Shown: piece after piece, positions 18,250-26,630 of the stretch
How positions within the stretch are numbered: position 1 is the first letter of the stretch
Layout of the letters: every line of letters begins with the position of its first letter
Assembly (NCBI RefSeq): GCF_004310325.1
Contig: NZ_SIRT01000006.1
Coordinates: forward strand, 62,001 to 126,000
Direction: 5' to 3'
Length of the DNA: 64,000 nt
Source of the DNA: Hyunsoonleella flava
GTDB lineage: Bacteria > Bacteroidota > Bacteroidia > Flavobacteriales > Flavobacteriaceae
Notes under the pieces: generated by a model
Seen by the model: the letters and a program-made list of their open reading frames with translations, nothing else
Database searches by the model: none
Told to the model about the DNA's origin: nothing
Program-made: the position numbers and the translations under genes

Positions 18250-20403
18250 ATGAAAATTTCACTTACCATTTTTATCGCACTTTTAGTTATTCAAATACAT
18301 GCACAAACCACAATAAGTGGTGTAGTAACAAGCACAAAAAAAGAACCAATTGCTGGTGCCAATGTTTATTTGGATGGCACTTATGATGGAAGTACTACCG
18401 ATGATAATGGAAAGTTCTCTTTTACAACTTCAGAAACAGGCACCCAAACTTTAATAGTGTCATTCTTGTCTTATGAAACATTCACTATGGCCGGAGATAT
18501 ATCGTATATGAAAGATGTGATGATAAAACTAAAAGACGATGTAAATACATTGGATGCCGTAGTATTGTCTGCTGGTACATTTTCTGCTGGGGATAATAGT
18601 AAAGTTAACGTGTTGAAACCCATGGATGTGGTAACCACGGCGAGTGCATTGGGAGATTTTGTAGGGGCATTACAAACCTTACCTGGTACAACAACTGTTG
18701 CTGAGGACGGCCGTTTATTTGTTCGTGGGGGTGATGCTAACGAAACCCAAATATTTATTGATGGTATTCGTGTGTTTACGCCATATACACCTACAACTAA
18801 TAATGCGCCTACACGGGGGCGTTATAGTCCGTTTTTATTTGATGGTATAACGTTTTCAACTGGCGGTTATTCTGCTGAATACGGGCAGGCATTATCTAGT
18901 GTTTTGTTGCTAAACACAATTGATGAGCCAGATCAAGAAAAAACCGATATAGGTATCATGAGTGTTGGGGCAACCCTGGGTAACACCCAGAAATGGGAGA
19001 AGAGCTCTATTAGTGTAAATGCGTCATACATTAATCTGGCACCCTACAATGCTATCTTTCCAAACAGGAACAATTTCATAAAACCATTTGAAACGGCCTC
19101 AGGAGAGGCGGTTTATAGAAGAAAAACAAGTTCTGGACTTTTTAAATTGTATGGTGCTTTTGATGCTAGTGGTTTTGAGCTCACACAAGAAGACATCAAT
19201 CGTCCTGAAGGGCAATATATCAAGCTGAACAATAATAATTTTTATTTAAACGGATCATATAGCGGGGTTTTAAGTGATACTTGGAGTATGCAAACAGGAT
19301 TTAGTTATACGTACGCTAAAAACAAGATAAACTTTGGAGAAAGGGATATAAGAGATAATGAAAAATCGGTGCACTCTAAATTGAAGTTTAAAAACCGCAT
19401 CAGCAATAGATTCAAGCTTTATTTTGGAGCAGAGTATTTTAAAACTGATTTTGAAGAACAATACAGTGATGACATTATTGATAACGTGAAGTATGGATTT
19501 AATAATAATATTGCCGCTGCATTTGCCGAAGCTGATATTTTTATATCTAAGAATTTAGCCTTTAAAACTGGGTTAAGAGCTGAATATAGTGAGCTTTTTG
19601 AAGATTTCTCACTCGCACCACGATTGTCGGTTGCCTATAAGATATCCAACAGAAGCCAGCTATCGTTAGCGTACGGTGATTTTTACCAAAACCCCACTAG
19701 CGATGTGCTGAAATTTAATCAAGATTTTGAACCAACCAATGCCAAACACTATATTTTGAACTACCAATACAATGGAGAGGGAAAAATATTTAGAGCTGAA
19801 GCCTACTATAAAGATTATGATAACCTAACGAAGTTTGATACGCAGTTTCCTAATTTTGACAGCAATTTTAGTAACGATGGCTATGGTTTTGCTCGTGGGA
19901 TAGACTTCTTTTGGCGCGATAATAAGAGTATCAAAAATGTAGATTATTGGTTGAGTTATTCATTTTTAGATACAAAACGCGATTACAGAAATTTTACCGA
20001 AAAGGCGCAGCCTAATTTTGCAAACACCCATAATTTCTCTGCGGTAATGCGTTATTGGATAGACGATTGGAAAAGTCAAGTAGGCTTCAGTTATACCTAT
20101 GCCTCTGGTAGAACCTTCACCAATCCCAATAAACCAGGGTTTTTGAACGAAAAAACTAAGGATTTTAATAGTTTAAGTGTGAATTGGGCCTATTTAATAA
20201 GTCCGCAAAAAATACTGTATGCCTCGGTAAACAATGTTTTAGGTTTTAGAAATGTAAACGGCTATCAATATGCAAATACACCAGATGTGAATGGTAATTT
20301 CAACCGTCGTGCTTTACGTCCGGCCTTAGATCAGTTTTTCTTCGTGGGCTTCTTTTGGACTATTAGTGAGGATAAAACTAGTAATCAGTTGGATAATTTG
20401 TAA
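18250..20403 (+). CDS. TonB-dependent receptor with carboxypeptidase-regulatory-like N-terminus
   Basis: Outer-membrane active transporter of 717 residues. ATG at 18250 gives a clean signal peptide (MKISLTIFIALLVIQIHAQ); an in-frame ATG nine bases earlier is less likely. Domains: CarboxypepD_reg-like (about 20-100; ISGVVTSTKKEPIAGANVYL), plug (about 105-225; LFVRGGDANETQIFIDGI) and a 22-strand barrel ending in an aromatic residue-rich stretch. It is shorter than SusC (about 1000), and no SusD follows, so it is a general TonB receptor. The substrate is unknown. A 92-nt dispersed repeat begins 17 nt after the stop. Confidence 0.9.
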   Translation: MKISLTIFIALLVIQIHAQTTISGVVTSTKKEPIAGANVYLDGTYDGSTTDDNGKFSFTTSETGTQTLIVSFLSYETFTMAGDISYMKDVMIKLKDDVNTLDAVVLSAGTFSAGDNSKVNVLKPMDVVTTASALGDFVGALQTLPGTTTVAEDGRLFVRGGDANETQIFIDGIRVFTPYTPTTNNAPTRGRYSPFLFDGITFSTGGYSAEYGQALSSVLLLNTIDEPDQEKTDIGIMSVGATLGNTQKWEKSSISVNASYINLAPYNAIFPNRNNFIKPFETASGEAVYRRKTSSGLFKLYGAFDASGFELTQEDINRPEGQYIKLNNNNFYLNGSYSGVLSDTWSMQTGFSYTYAKNKINFGERDIRDNEKSVHSKLKFKNRISNRFKLYFGAEYFKTDFEEQYSDDIIDNVKYGFNNNIAAAFAEADIFISKNLAFKTGLRAEYSELFEDFSLAPRLSVAYKISNRSQLSLAYGDFYQNPTSDVLKFNQDFEPTNAKHYILNYQYNGEGKIFRAEAYYKDYDNLTKFDTQFPNFDSNFSNDGYGFARGIDFFWRDNKSIKNVDYWLSYSFLDTKRDYRNFTEKAQPNFANTHNFSAVMRYWIDDWKSQVGFSYTYASGRTFTNPNKPGFLNEKTKDFNSLSVNWAYLISPQKILYASVNNVLGFRNVNGYQYANTPDVNGNFNRRALRPALDQFFFVGFFWTISEDKTSNQLDNL

Positions 20404-20420
20404 ACAACGATTTTAAATTT

Positions 20421-20512
20421 GGGCGTTCCCCTCCTGCGTCGGGTCAGGCTTTCGGCAGTCGCTCCCTCCTGCGTCGGGGAGCTTCAACAATGCCTCTATC
20501 CTTAACGCGGGC
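20421..20512 (+). repeat. Dispersed flavobacterial 3'-end repeat, copy 3
   Basis: Starts GGGCGTTCCCCTCCTGCG, then GGTCAGGCTTTCGGCAGTCG, a short repeated CTCCTGCGTCGG element, and ends GCTTCAACAATGCCTCTATC and CTTAACGCGGG. It lies 17 nt after the TonB receptor stop, same orientation. It aligns over most of its length with the copy at 25673. Confidence 0.8.
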
Positions 20513-20574
20513 TTATTTGCTGGCTTTAGTACTAATATCAAAATTATGCTAATTTTTAATTTGATTATTGATGC

Positions 20575-21351
20575 TTATTTCTTCCGTCTCCCTCCGCGCT
20601 TTGCTTTTTCCTTATTCTTAATGTAAATATGTTTGTATCTGGCGTTGTTAGGTGCGTTGCGCTCTTCAATATCAAACATTCCCGTAGATTTTATTAATGG
20701 CGTTAGTTTTTGAAAGCCATAGTTTCTAGAGTCAAAATTAGGTCGCTTTTTCTGTATCAAGCTACCAACATCACCAAGAAATGCCCATCCATCCTCATCG
20801 GAAAGATCTTCAATGGATGATTTTATTAAATTAATTTCTTTCGCGGTAATAGTGTCCACAGATGGCTTTTTAGAAGCTTTATTCCCGTCATCTGCATCGC
20901 TATCGTCTTTTTCGTTGTCTCTACTCTTTAAGATTTCAATGTAAATAAACTTATCACAGGCTACGATAAACGGATTGGGTGTTTTCTTTTCTCCAATACC
21001 AATCACTTGCATACGAGCCTCTCTTAACCTAGTGGCCAAACGTGTAAAATCGCTATCGCTGGATACTAAGCAAAACCCTTCAACTTTATTGGAATACAAA
21101 ATATCCATAGCATCAATTATCATGGCAGAATCTGTTGCGTTTTTTCCAATGGTGTAGCTGTATTGCTGTACAGGTGTAATGGCATTTTCAAGGAGTACTT
21201 TTTTCCATTTGTTTAGATGCGGTTTTGTCCAGTCGCCATAAATACGTTTTATAGTAGGATTGCCGTATTTTGCAATTTCCTCCATCATCTCTTTTACGTT
21301 ACCTGCGGGTATGTTATCTCCGTCAATTAAAACAGCAAGGTTTATGTTCAT
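20575..21351 (-). CDS. NYN-domain nuclease with C-terminal OST-HTH/LOTUS domain
   Basis: Predicted RNA-acting protein of 258 residues. The NYN (PIN-like, DUF88/LabA/limkain-b1) domain spans about 1-150, with the acidic residues in LIDGDNIPAG (D10, D12), ATDSAMIIDAMD and SSDSDFTRLATRLRE. A charged linker (about 150-180) leads to an OST-HTH/LOTUS domain (about 183-245; DEDGWAFLGDVGSLIQKKRP, RNYGFQKLTPLIKS), then a basic tail (KAKRGGRRKK). The family is thought to bind RNA or G-quadruplex RNA and to cut RNA. It stands alone on the minus strand between plus-strand genes. Confidence 0.9.
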   Translation of the reverse strand: MNINLAVLIDGDNIPAGNVKEMMEEIAKYGNPTIKRIYGDWTKPHLNKWKKVLLENAITPVQQYSYTIGKNATDSAMIIDAMDILYSNKVEGFCLVSSDSDFTRLATRLREARMQVIGIGEKKTPNPFIVACDKFIYIEILKSRDNEKDDSDADDGNKASKKPSVDTITAKEINLIKSSIEDLSDEDGWAFLGDVGSLIQKKRPNFDSRNYGFQKLTPLIKSTGMFDIEERNAPNNARYKHIYIKNKEKAKRGGRRKK

Positions 21352-21626
21352 AATAGGTGTTTAAAATTAGCCTACAAGTTACAGGATAGTTGCTCGAGAA
21401 CCAAACGTACGTCATATTTGTTTAAAGGCTAATATTTTGAAGATATTCACTTATACCTATTTATAATTTTCATATTGTTAAAATTTTAATCATATTTTGA
21501 GAATATGATAAAAGTCATAAATAATAAGGGGCGTAATATTTAATTTTACAGCGACAAAAAGATGGTAAATAATAAAATTCAAAAATTTTATTATTAGAGA
21601 GAATACAAACTTTAAAACTGGTAAAC

Positions 21627-22352
21627 ATGAGACCTAAAAAGAACCCAGAATTAGAGGTTGGCCGGAATAGCAGCCTTTATTTCGCTATCGGACTTAATAT
21701 TATGCTATTTTTTTCATGGCAAGCCATTGAATATAAAACATACGAAGATGAGGCGATAGTATTAGACATGATTGTGATGGACAATGAAATAGAAGAGGAG
21801 ATTCCATTGCTTAGTATGAATACACCTCCACCACCTCCACCACCTGTGGCTATTTCTGAAACTGTTGAGGTAATAGAAGATACGGAGGAAATAGAGGAAA
21901 CAATTATCGAAAGTACAGAGGTAAGTCAAGATGATGTAATTGCCGAGGTTGTGCGAGTGGAAGATGTTGAAGTGGGTGAACTAGAAGAGGAAGTTGAGGT
22001 GCCTTTTGCACTCATCGAAGATGTGCCGTTGTTTCCCGGATGTGAGAACGTTAAAAAATCGGAGCGTCGTAATTGTTTTCAAATGAAAATGAATGCACAT
22101 GTCACGAAAAACTTTAGATATCCCGAAATGGCATTAGACATGGGTATATCAGGACGTGTGTTTGTAATATTTGTGATAGCTCCAGATGGGAACATCACAA
22201 AAATTAGAACCAGAGGACCAGATAAGATGCTGGAAGAAGAAGCACAGCGTATAATAAAATTATTGCCAAAAATGATTCCTGGAAAACAACGTGGCAAACC
22301 TGTAAGCGTACCATTTAGCTTACCAATCAATTTTAAAATGGCAGAACAATAA
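21627..22352 (+). CDS. TonB family energy transducer protein
   Basis: Periplasm-spanning protein of 241 residues that would couple ExbBD to outer-membrane receptors. It has an N-terminal membrane anchor (about 16-34), a proline run (PPPPPPP, about 68-74), an acidic E/V-rich spacer (about 75-135) and a C-terminal TonB domain (about 145-238; YPEMALDMGISGRVFVIFVI, with PDGNITKIRTRG and the final VPFSLPINFKM). The acidic rather than K/P-rich spacer is usual in Bacteroidota TonB homologues. The substrate receptor is unknown; the nearest is at 18250. Confidence 0.9.
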   Translation: MRPKKNPELEVGRNSSLYFAIGLNIMLFFSWQAIEYKTYEDEAIVLDMIVMDNEIEEEIPLLSMNTPPPPPPPVAISETVEVIEDTEEIEETIIESTEVSQDDVIAEVVRVEDVEVGELEEEVEVPFALIEDVPLFPGCENVKKSERRNCFQMKMNAHVTKNFRYPEMALDMGISGRVFVIFVIAPDGNITKIRTRGPDKMLEEEAQRIIKLLPKMIPGKQRGKPVSVPFSLPINFKMAEQ

Positions 22353-22404
22353 ACAAACGCATAACAAACTTTTTAGGGTTAATTCCCAGTTATCATGTTT
22401 GGAT

Positions 22405-22445
22405 AGTTAAGGATACTTTATCGCTAAGTGTCCTTAACTTTTTTT
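22405..22445 (+). terminator. Rho-independent terminator
   Basis: Stem AGTTAAGGATAC (22405-22416) pairs with GTGTCCTTAACT (22428-22439), one G-T pair, followed by a run of T. It lies 53 nt after the TonB protein stop and separates it from the DUF2141-led operon. Confidence 0.85.
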
Positions 22446-22477
22446 ATGCCTATTTGTAACTGTTTTTTGTGAAGTTT

Positions 22478-22507
22478 ACAATTCGGTAGTTGTTTTTTAC
22501 ATTTCGG
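22478..22507 (+). promoter_or_regulatory. Candidate LytTR-type binding site upstream of the LytS/LytTR operon
   Basis: Direct repeats ACAATTCGG (22478-22486) and ACATTTCGG (22499-22507), each extended to TTCGGT, with a 21-bp period identical to the pair at 18150/18171. Each differs from the LytTR consensus only at the fourth base. The site lies 68-97 nt upstream of the first gene of the operon, which ends with a LytTR regulator, so autoregulation is the natural reading. Confidence 0.5.
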
Positions 22508-22574
22508 TCAATTCAATTTTAAAAAATAGCACTTTGATAAGATATTTGAACTGTAATTAAAAAATAATACAGTT

Positions 22575-23000
22575 ATGCAACATCTCATCAAAATTATCTG
22601 CGCTTTCATCATAAGTACATCGTTTGCCATGGCACAAGAAGCTACAGGCAATGATGTAACCGTAACAGTCTCTGATTTGGAGAGCAACGATGGAAAAGTT
22701 TACATATCACTTTACAACACAAAAGACAGTTTTTTAGGAAGAGGTTTCAAATCAACATTTTCAACAATAGAAAACAATAGTTGCGAGGTTGTTTTTAAAA
22801 ACATACCAAACGGCACTTATGCGGTGTCCTTATATCACGACGAAAACGACAACAACAAAATGGATACGGGCATGTTTGGTATTCCAAAAGAAGACTATGG
22901 CTGCTCAAACAATGCCAAAGGCTTTATGGGCCCACCAAAGTGGGAAGATGCCAAATTCACAATCAATAGCGAATCAGTAACACAACATATTAAATTATAA
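22575..23000 (+). CDS. Secreted DUF2141 protein
   Basis: Small exported protein of 141 residues: signal peptide MQHLIKIICAFIISTSFAMAQ, then a DUF2141 beta-sandwich (about 27-138; GKVYISLYN, IPNGTYAVSLYHDENDNNKMD, GIPKEDYGCSNNA, GPPKWEDAKF). The D/N-rich HDENDNNKMD segment resembles a calcium loop. Function is unknown. It is the first gene of a run ending with a LytS-type kinase and a LytTR regulator. Confidence 0.88.
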   Translation: MQHLIKIICAFIISTSFAMAQEATGNDVTVTVSDLESNDGKVYISLYNTKDSFLGRGFKSTFSTIENNSCEVVFKNIPNGTYAVSLYHDENDNNKMDTGMFGIPKEDYGCSNNAKGFMGPPKWEDAKFTINSESVTQHIKL

Positions 23001-23011
23001 CACTTAAAACC

Positions 23012-23635
23012 ATGAAACAATTATTTATCATCGTAGCACTTTTAATTTCAGTAGCTACTACAGCACAAACAAATTACGAAAAAGGAATGCAGAAAGCATT
23101 TGAACTTTGGGGAGAAAACAAACCTGAGGAAGCGGCTAATATGTTTGAACGTATTGCATCAGCAGAACCAGACAATTGGTTACCTCCATATTGGGCGGCT
23201 CAAATAAATATAGTAACCAGTTTTGGCGAGCAGGATAAAGATAAACTTGCAGCTAAATTAAAAAAAGGACAAGATTTATTGAATGACGCCACAGCTATTT
23301 CAAAAAACAATCCTGAGATTATGGTGATGCAAGCGTTGTTGCACACAGCTTGGATAGCTTCAGATGGTGCTACTTATGGTATTACGCTATCTCCTAAAGT
23401 TGTAGAATTATATGCCAAGGCAGAAGTTCTTGCGCCAGAAAATCCAAGGGTTGTAGCTTCAAAAGCAGAATGGAATATTGGTAGTGCGCAATATTTTGGA
23501 CAAGATACGGCACCATTTTGTAAAGACTTAGAACGTGCCTTGGAACTTTTTGCTAAATTTAAACCAGAAACGCAGTTTCATCCAAAATGGGGAAAAGACC
23601 GTGTTGAGCAATTATTGGAATCTTGCAAGAAGTAA
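23012..23635 (+). CDS. Secreted tetratricopeptide-repeat-like protein
   Basis: Exported protein of 207 residues with signal peptide MKQLFIIVALLISVATTAQ and helical TPR-like repeats (about 25-70, FELWGENKPEEAANMFERIA; 85-115; 130-185). It starts 11 nt after the DUF2141 gene and 26 nt before the kinase gene, so it is cotranscribed. It is probably a periplasmic protein-protein interaction module; no catalytic motif was seen. Confidence 0.82.
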   Translation: MKQLFIIVALLISVATTAQTNYEKGMQKAFELWGENKPEEAANMFERIASAEPDNWLPPYWAAQINIVTSFGEQDKDKLAAKLKKGQDLLNDATAISKNNPEIMVMQALLHTAWIASDGATYGITLSPKVVELYAKAEVLAPENPRVVASKAEWNIGSAQYFGQDTAPFCKDLERALELFAKFKPETQFHPKWGKDRVEQLLESCKK

Positions 23636-23661
23636 AAAACAACCTAGAACCATCTTAAGTT

Positions 23662-25002
23662 ATGAAAAAATCGATTAGACAAATCATCATCACATTCGCT
23701 ATAGGTTGCATTGTATATGTTATCGGTAACATATTATCAAATGGATTTGCCTATGAGAATGTAAACGATTTTTTAATCGATTTTGGATTATATCAACTAT
23801 ATGCTTTTCTACTTGGGTACACAAACATGTACTTTTTTGATAGAATGAATAGCTTCAAATGGAAAAAGAATACTACGCTAAAGCGCATTGTTGTTGGGGT
23901 TGTTGGTTCTACCGTAATTACATTAATAGGCCTGTTTTTATTAAGATTGCTTACCTATTTTATGTTTGGAGGCAATTCTATTGAAGAGTTTTTGCAAAGA
24001 GATAGGTTTGAGTATTACTATTTTGGCCTCTGGATAACCCTTGCCATTGTATCGGTATTTCATATCATATACTTTTATAACAGGTACCAGCAAAACAGAT
24101 TAAAGGAACAAAAGGTTATTGCAGGTACGGCAAGTGCAAAGTTCGATGCCTTAAAAAATCAGTTAGACCCTCATTTTCTATTTAATAGTTTAAATGTTCT
24201 AACAAGCCTAATAGAGGAAAACCCAAACCAAGCACAAAAGTTCACCACGTCACTTTCAAAAGTGTACAGATATGTGCTAGAGCAAAAAAATAAGGAGTTG
24301 GTAACGGTGGATGAAGAGTTACAGTTCGCTAAAACCTACATGTCCTTACTCAAAATGCGGTTTGAAGATAGCATTGTATTTACCATGCCAGAACAGTCGC
24401 AAAACCCTGAAAGTAAGGTAGTGCCACTATCATTACAGTTGCTATTGGAAAATGCCGTAAAGCATAATATGGTTACCTCAAGTAAGCCGCTACATATCAA
24501 AATCTATGAGGATGAAGGTTACCTCGTTGTAGAAAATAATTTGCAACCCAAACAAATAGTAAAAAAGAGCAGTGGCGTTGGCTTAACCAATATCATGCAA
24601 CGTTACAAACTGCTCACAAAGAAAAAAGTAGACATTAATAAAGAAGCAAACAGTTTTGCTGTAGCAATACCAATGCTTACCAAACAAATATCAGTCATGA
24701 GACCACAAACATCAAATCAAATAGACGACAGTTATTTACGTGCCCGCAATCACGTAGAAGAACTTAAAAACTTTTACTACAGCTTAATATCGTATTGCTT
24801 GGTAATACCCTTTCTAATCTTTATCAATTACAGAACATATTGGGGCTTCCAATGGTTTTGGTTCCCGATGATAGGTTGGGGCATAGGTTTAACCATACAA
24901 GCTTTTAAGGTATTTGTAAGCGATAAAACCTTTGGAGGCAATTGGGAACGCCGAAAAATAGAACAATTTATGCGCGAAGAGGAAGAAAACAAATGGAGTT
25001 AA
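23662..25002 (+). CDS. LytS/YehU-type sensor histidine kinase with C-terminal 2TM domain
   Basis: Inner-membrane sensor kinase of 446 residues. Four N-terminal membrane helices (about 8-30, 42-60, 75-95, 118-140) lead to the His_kinase domain with the phosphoacceptor LDPHFLFNSLNVLTSLIEEN (about 170-190) and an HATPase (about 265-345; LLLENAVKHN, SSGVGLTN). It then has an unusual extra C-terminal 2TM domain (about 355-440; NHVEELKNFYYSL, WFWFPMIGWGIGL, ERRKIEQFMREEE). The two following genes encode single copies of that same domain. The response regulator gene is at 25830. Confidence 0.92.
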   Translation: MKKSIRQIIITFAIGCIVYVIGNILSNGFAYENVNDFLIDFGLYQLYAFLLGYTNMYFFDRMNSFKWKKNTTLKRIVVGVVGSTVITLIGLFLLRLLTYFMFGGNSIEEFLQRDRFEYYYFGLWITLAIVSVFHIIYFYNRYQQNRLKEQKVIAGTASAKFDALKNQLDPHFLFNSLNVLTSLIEENPNQAQKFTTSLSKVYRYVLEQKNKELVTVDEELQFAKTYMSLLKMRFEDSIVFTMPEQSQNPESKVVPLSLQLLLENAVKHNMVTSSKPLHIKIYEDEGYLVVENNLQPKQIVKKSSGVGLTNIMQRYKLLTKKKVDINKEANSFAVAIPMLTKQISVMRPQTSNQIDDSYLRARNHVEELKNFYYSLISYCLVIPFLIFINYRTYWGFQWFWFPMIGWGIGLTIQAFKVFVSDKTFGGNWERRKIEQFMREEEENKWS

Positions 25003-25012
25003 TATTACAATC

Positions 25013-25315
25013 ATGAAACGATTAGCAAAACCACATCAAAACGATAGCTTTATTAAGGCAAAACGGCGAGTAGAAGCGCTTAAGGGATTTTATTTCAATG
25101 TACTCGCATATTGCTTGGTTATCCCATTTCTCATCGTTGTGAATTACAAAACCTACTGGGAATTCAAATGGTTTTGGTTTTCGGCAATAGGTTGGGGTAT
25201 TGGCATCGGGTTTCACGCCTATCGTGTATTTGTAAGAAACCCAATATTCGGCGAACGCTGGGAACAGCGAAAACTAGAACAGTTTATGCGCGAAGAACAA
25301 AACAGATCAATTTAA
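25013..25315 (+). CDS. 2TM-domain small membrane protein
   Basis: Protein of 100 residues made of a single 2TM domain: basic N-terminal helix RRVEALKGFYFN, two membrane segments around YCLVIPFLIVVNY and WFSAIGWGIGIGFHAYRVF, and a charged C-terminal helix ERWEQRKLEQFMREEQ. It is strongly similar to the C-terminus of the kinase encoded 11 nt upstream, so it arose by duplication. A direct interaction with the kinase 2TM tail is plausible but inferred. Confidence 0.87.
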   Translation: MKRLAKPHQNDSFIKAKRRVEALKGFYFNVLAYCLVIPFLIVVNYKTYWEFKWFWFSAIGWGIGIGFHAYRVFVRNPIFGERWEQRKLEQFMREEQNRSI

Positions 25316-25327
25316 AATTTAAAAACA

Positions 25328-25666
25328 ATGGAAAAGTACGATATAGAACCCTATAAGGAAAGAAATTACAAAAACGAAGACGCCTATTTACGCGCCGAAA
25401 AACGCTTAAAGGAACTTAAAGGCTTTTATTGGCACTCCTTCTGGTATGTGGTGGTAAACATTTTTATCATCATTATGATAGTTAGTAATGGCGGAGATTT
25501 ATTGCATTACGGCACATGGTCTACACCATTCTTTTGGGGCATAGGCCTAGGCTTTCATGCCATTGGCGTATTCGGAAAACGATTCGCCTTCAACAAAAAA
25601 TGGGAAGAACGCAAAATACGAGAGTATATGGAAAGGGAAGAACGTAACCAACGCCAATTTGAATAA
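25328..25666 (+). CDS. 2TM-domain small membrane protein (second, more diverged copy)
   Basis: Protein of 112 residues with the same plan: AEKRLKELKGFYWHSFWYV, a first membrane segment (VVVNIFIIIMIV), a second (FFWGIGLGFHAIGVFG) and a charged end KWEERKIREYMEREERNQ. It lacks the WFW motif of the other two and has a longer loop between helices. It is 12 nt from the preceding 2TM gene. A dispersed repeat starts 6 nt after its stop. Confidence 0.87.
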   Translation: MEKYDIEPYKERNYKNEDAYLRAEKRLKELKGFYWHSFWYVVVNIFIIIMIVSNGGDLLHYGTWSTPFFWGIGLGFHAIGVFGKRFAFNKKWEERKIREYMEREERNQRQFE

Positions 25667-25672
25667 GTATTT

Positions 25673-25760
25673 GGGCGTTACCCACAAGGGGTCGGGCTTT
25701 CGGAAGTCGCTCTCTCCTGCGTCGAGGAGCTTCAACAAATGCCTCAATCCCTAACGCGGG
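25673..25760 (+). repeat. Dispersed flavobacterial 3'-end repeat, copy 4
   Basis: Begins GGGCGTTACCCACAAGGGG, then TCGGGCTTTCGGAAGTCGCT, CTCCTGCGTCGAGGAGCTTC and ends CCTCAATCCCTAACGCGGG. It sits between the last 2TM gene and the LytTR regulator gene, starting 6 nt after a stop. If it terminates transcription it would uncouple regulator from kinase levels. Confidence 0.8.
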
Positions 25761-25829
25761 ATCAGTCAGCAAAAACCAGTATAAAGCACTAGCATAAAGT
25801 CTATCAACCAAAAACAGTCAACCAAAAAA

Positions 25830-26585
25830 ATGAACATCATAATTATAGAAGACGAAAAACCATCAGCAAGACGTTTACAGCGCATGCTACAAACGTTAAA
25901 TTTAGAAACCCAGGTCATGTTGCATTCCGTAGAGGAATCCATAGAATGGTTTCAAAATAACGCACATCCCGATGTTATCTTTTTAGATATTCAGTTAAGC
26001 GATGGCTTATCATTTCAAATTTTCGAAACTATTGATATCAAATCTGCCGTTATTTTCACAACCGCTTATGATGAATATGCCTTACAAGCCTTCAAGCTAA
26101 ATAGTATCGATTATTTGTTGAAACCTATTGACGAGGACGATTTAAAAGTAGCCGTAAAAAAATACCAAGAGCGATTACCCAAAAACCAAGCCGTAACATT
26201 AGATTTTAACGATATTAAAAAACTATTGGTAAACCCTATAGACCGCGAGTACAAAAAACGGTTTTCGGTAAAGGTTGGGCAACATTTAAAGCTGGTAAAT
26301 ATCGATGAAATAGAATGTTTTTATAGCGAAAACAAAGGCACCTACTTACACACTACAGAAGGTAGAAATTATTTAATCGACAATACGTTAGAGCAATTGG
26401 AAGAAGAGCTAGAGCCACAAATCTTTTTCCGTATTAATAGAAAGTTTTTCGTCAATATCGATGCCATAAAAGATATGGTAAGCTATACTAATTCGCGTTT
26501 ACAAATAAAATTAAATTCCTATAACGAACAAGAGGTTATCGTAGCAAGAGAGCGGGTGAAGGATTTTAAGAACTGGTTGGAATAA
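25830..26585 (+). CDS. LytTR-family response regulator
   Basis: DNA-binding response regulator of 251 residues partnering the LytS-type kinase at 23662. It has a receiver domain (about 1-115; acidic pocket IIEDEKPSARR, phospho-Asp in VIFLDIQLSDG at about 54, Lys in LLKPIDEDDL) and a LytTR DNA-binding domain (about 150-250; KRFSVKVGQHLKLVNIDEIE, FFRINRKFFVNIDAI, VIVARERVKDFKNWL). Candidate target sites with LytTR spacing lie at 18150 and 22478. A decayed second copy of its 3' end follows the next gene (27603-27659). Confidence 0.95.
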   Translation: MNIIIIEDEKPSARRLQRMLQTLNLETQVMLHSVEESIEWFQNNAHPDVIFLDIQLSDGLSFQIFETIDIKSAVIFTTAYDEYALQAFKLNSIDYLLKPIDEDDLKVAVKKYQERLPKNQAVTLDFNDIKKLLVNPIDREYKKRFSVKVGQHLKLVNIDEIECFYSENKGTYLHTTEGRNYLIDNTLEQLEEELEPQIFFRINRKFFVNIDAIKDMVSYTNSRLQIKLNSYNEQEVIVARERVKDFKNWLE

Positions 26586-26589
26586 TTTT

Positions 26590-26627
26590 AATATCGGATA
26601 GAATTATTTTTAATTATATCCGATATT
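26590..26627. promoter_or_regulatory. Perfect 11-bp inverted repeat at the fic promoter
   Basis: Arms AATATCGGATA (26590-26600) and TATCCGATATT (26617-26627), 16-nt spacer. It lies 5 nt after the LytTR gene stop and immediately upstream of a -7 element at 26631. Because no T-run follows, an operator is more likely than a terminator. Confidence 0.55.
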
Positions 26628-26630
26628 TAG

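Noticed and set aside
18078-18269. Minus-strand 63-codon frame upstream of the TonB receptor gene
   Set aside because: It lies in an AT-rich control region, runs into the receptor start, and has no recognisable motif.
18250-20403. SusC assignment for the TonB receptor
   Set aside because: Too short (717 residues) and without the DEVVVVGYG signature or a SusD neighbour.
26590-26627. Inverted repeat as terminator of the LytTR gene
   Set aside because: The stem is AT-rich with a 16-nt loop and no T-run; a -7 promoter element follows directly.
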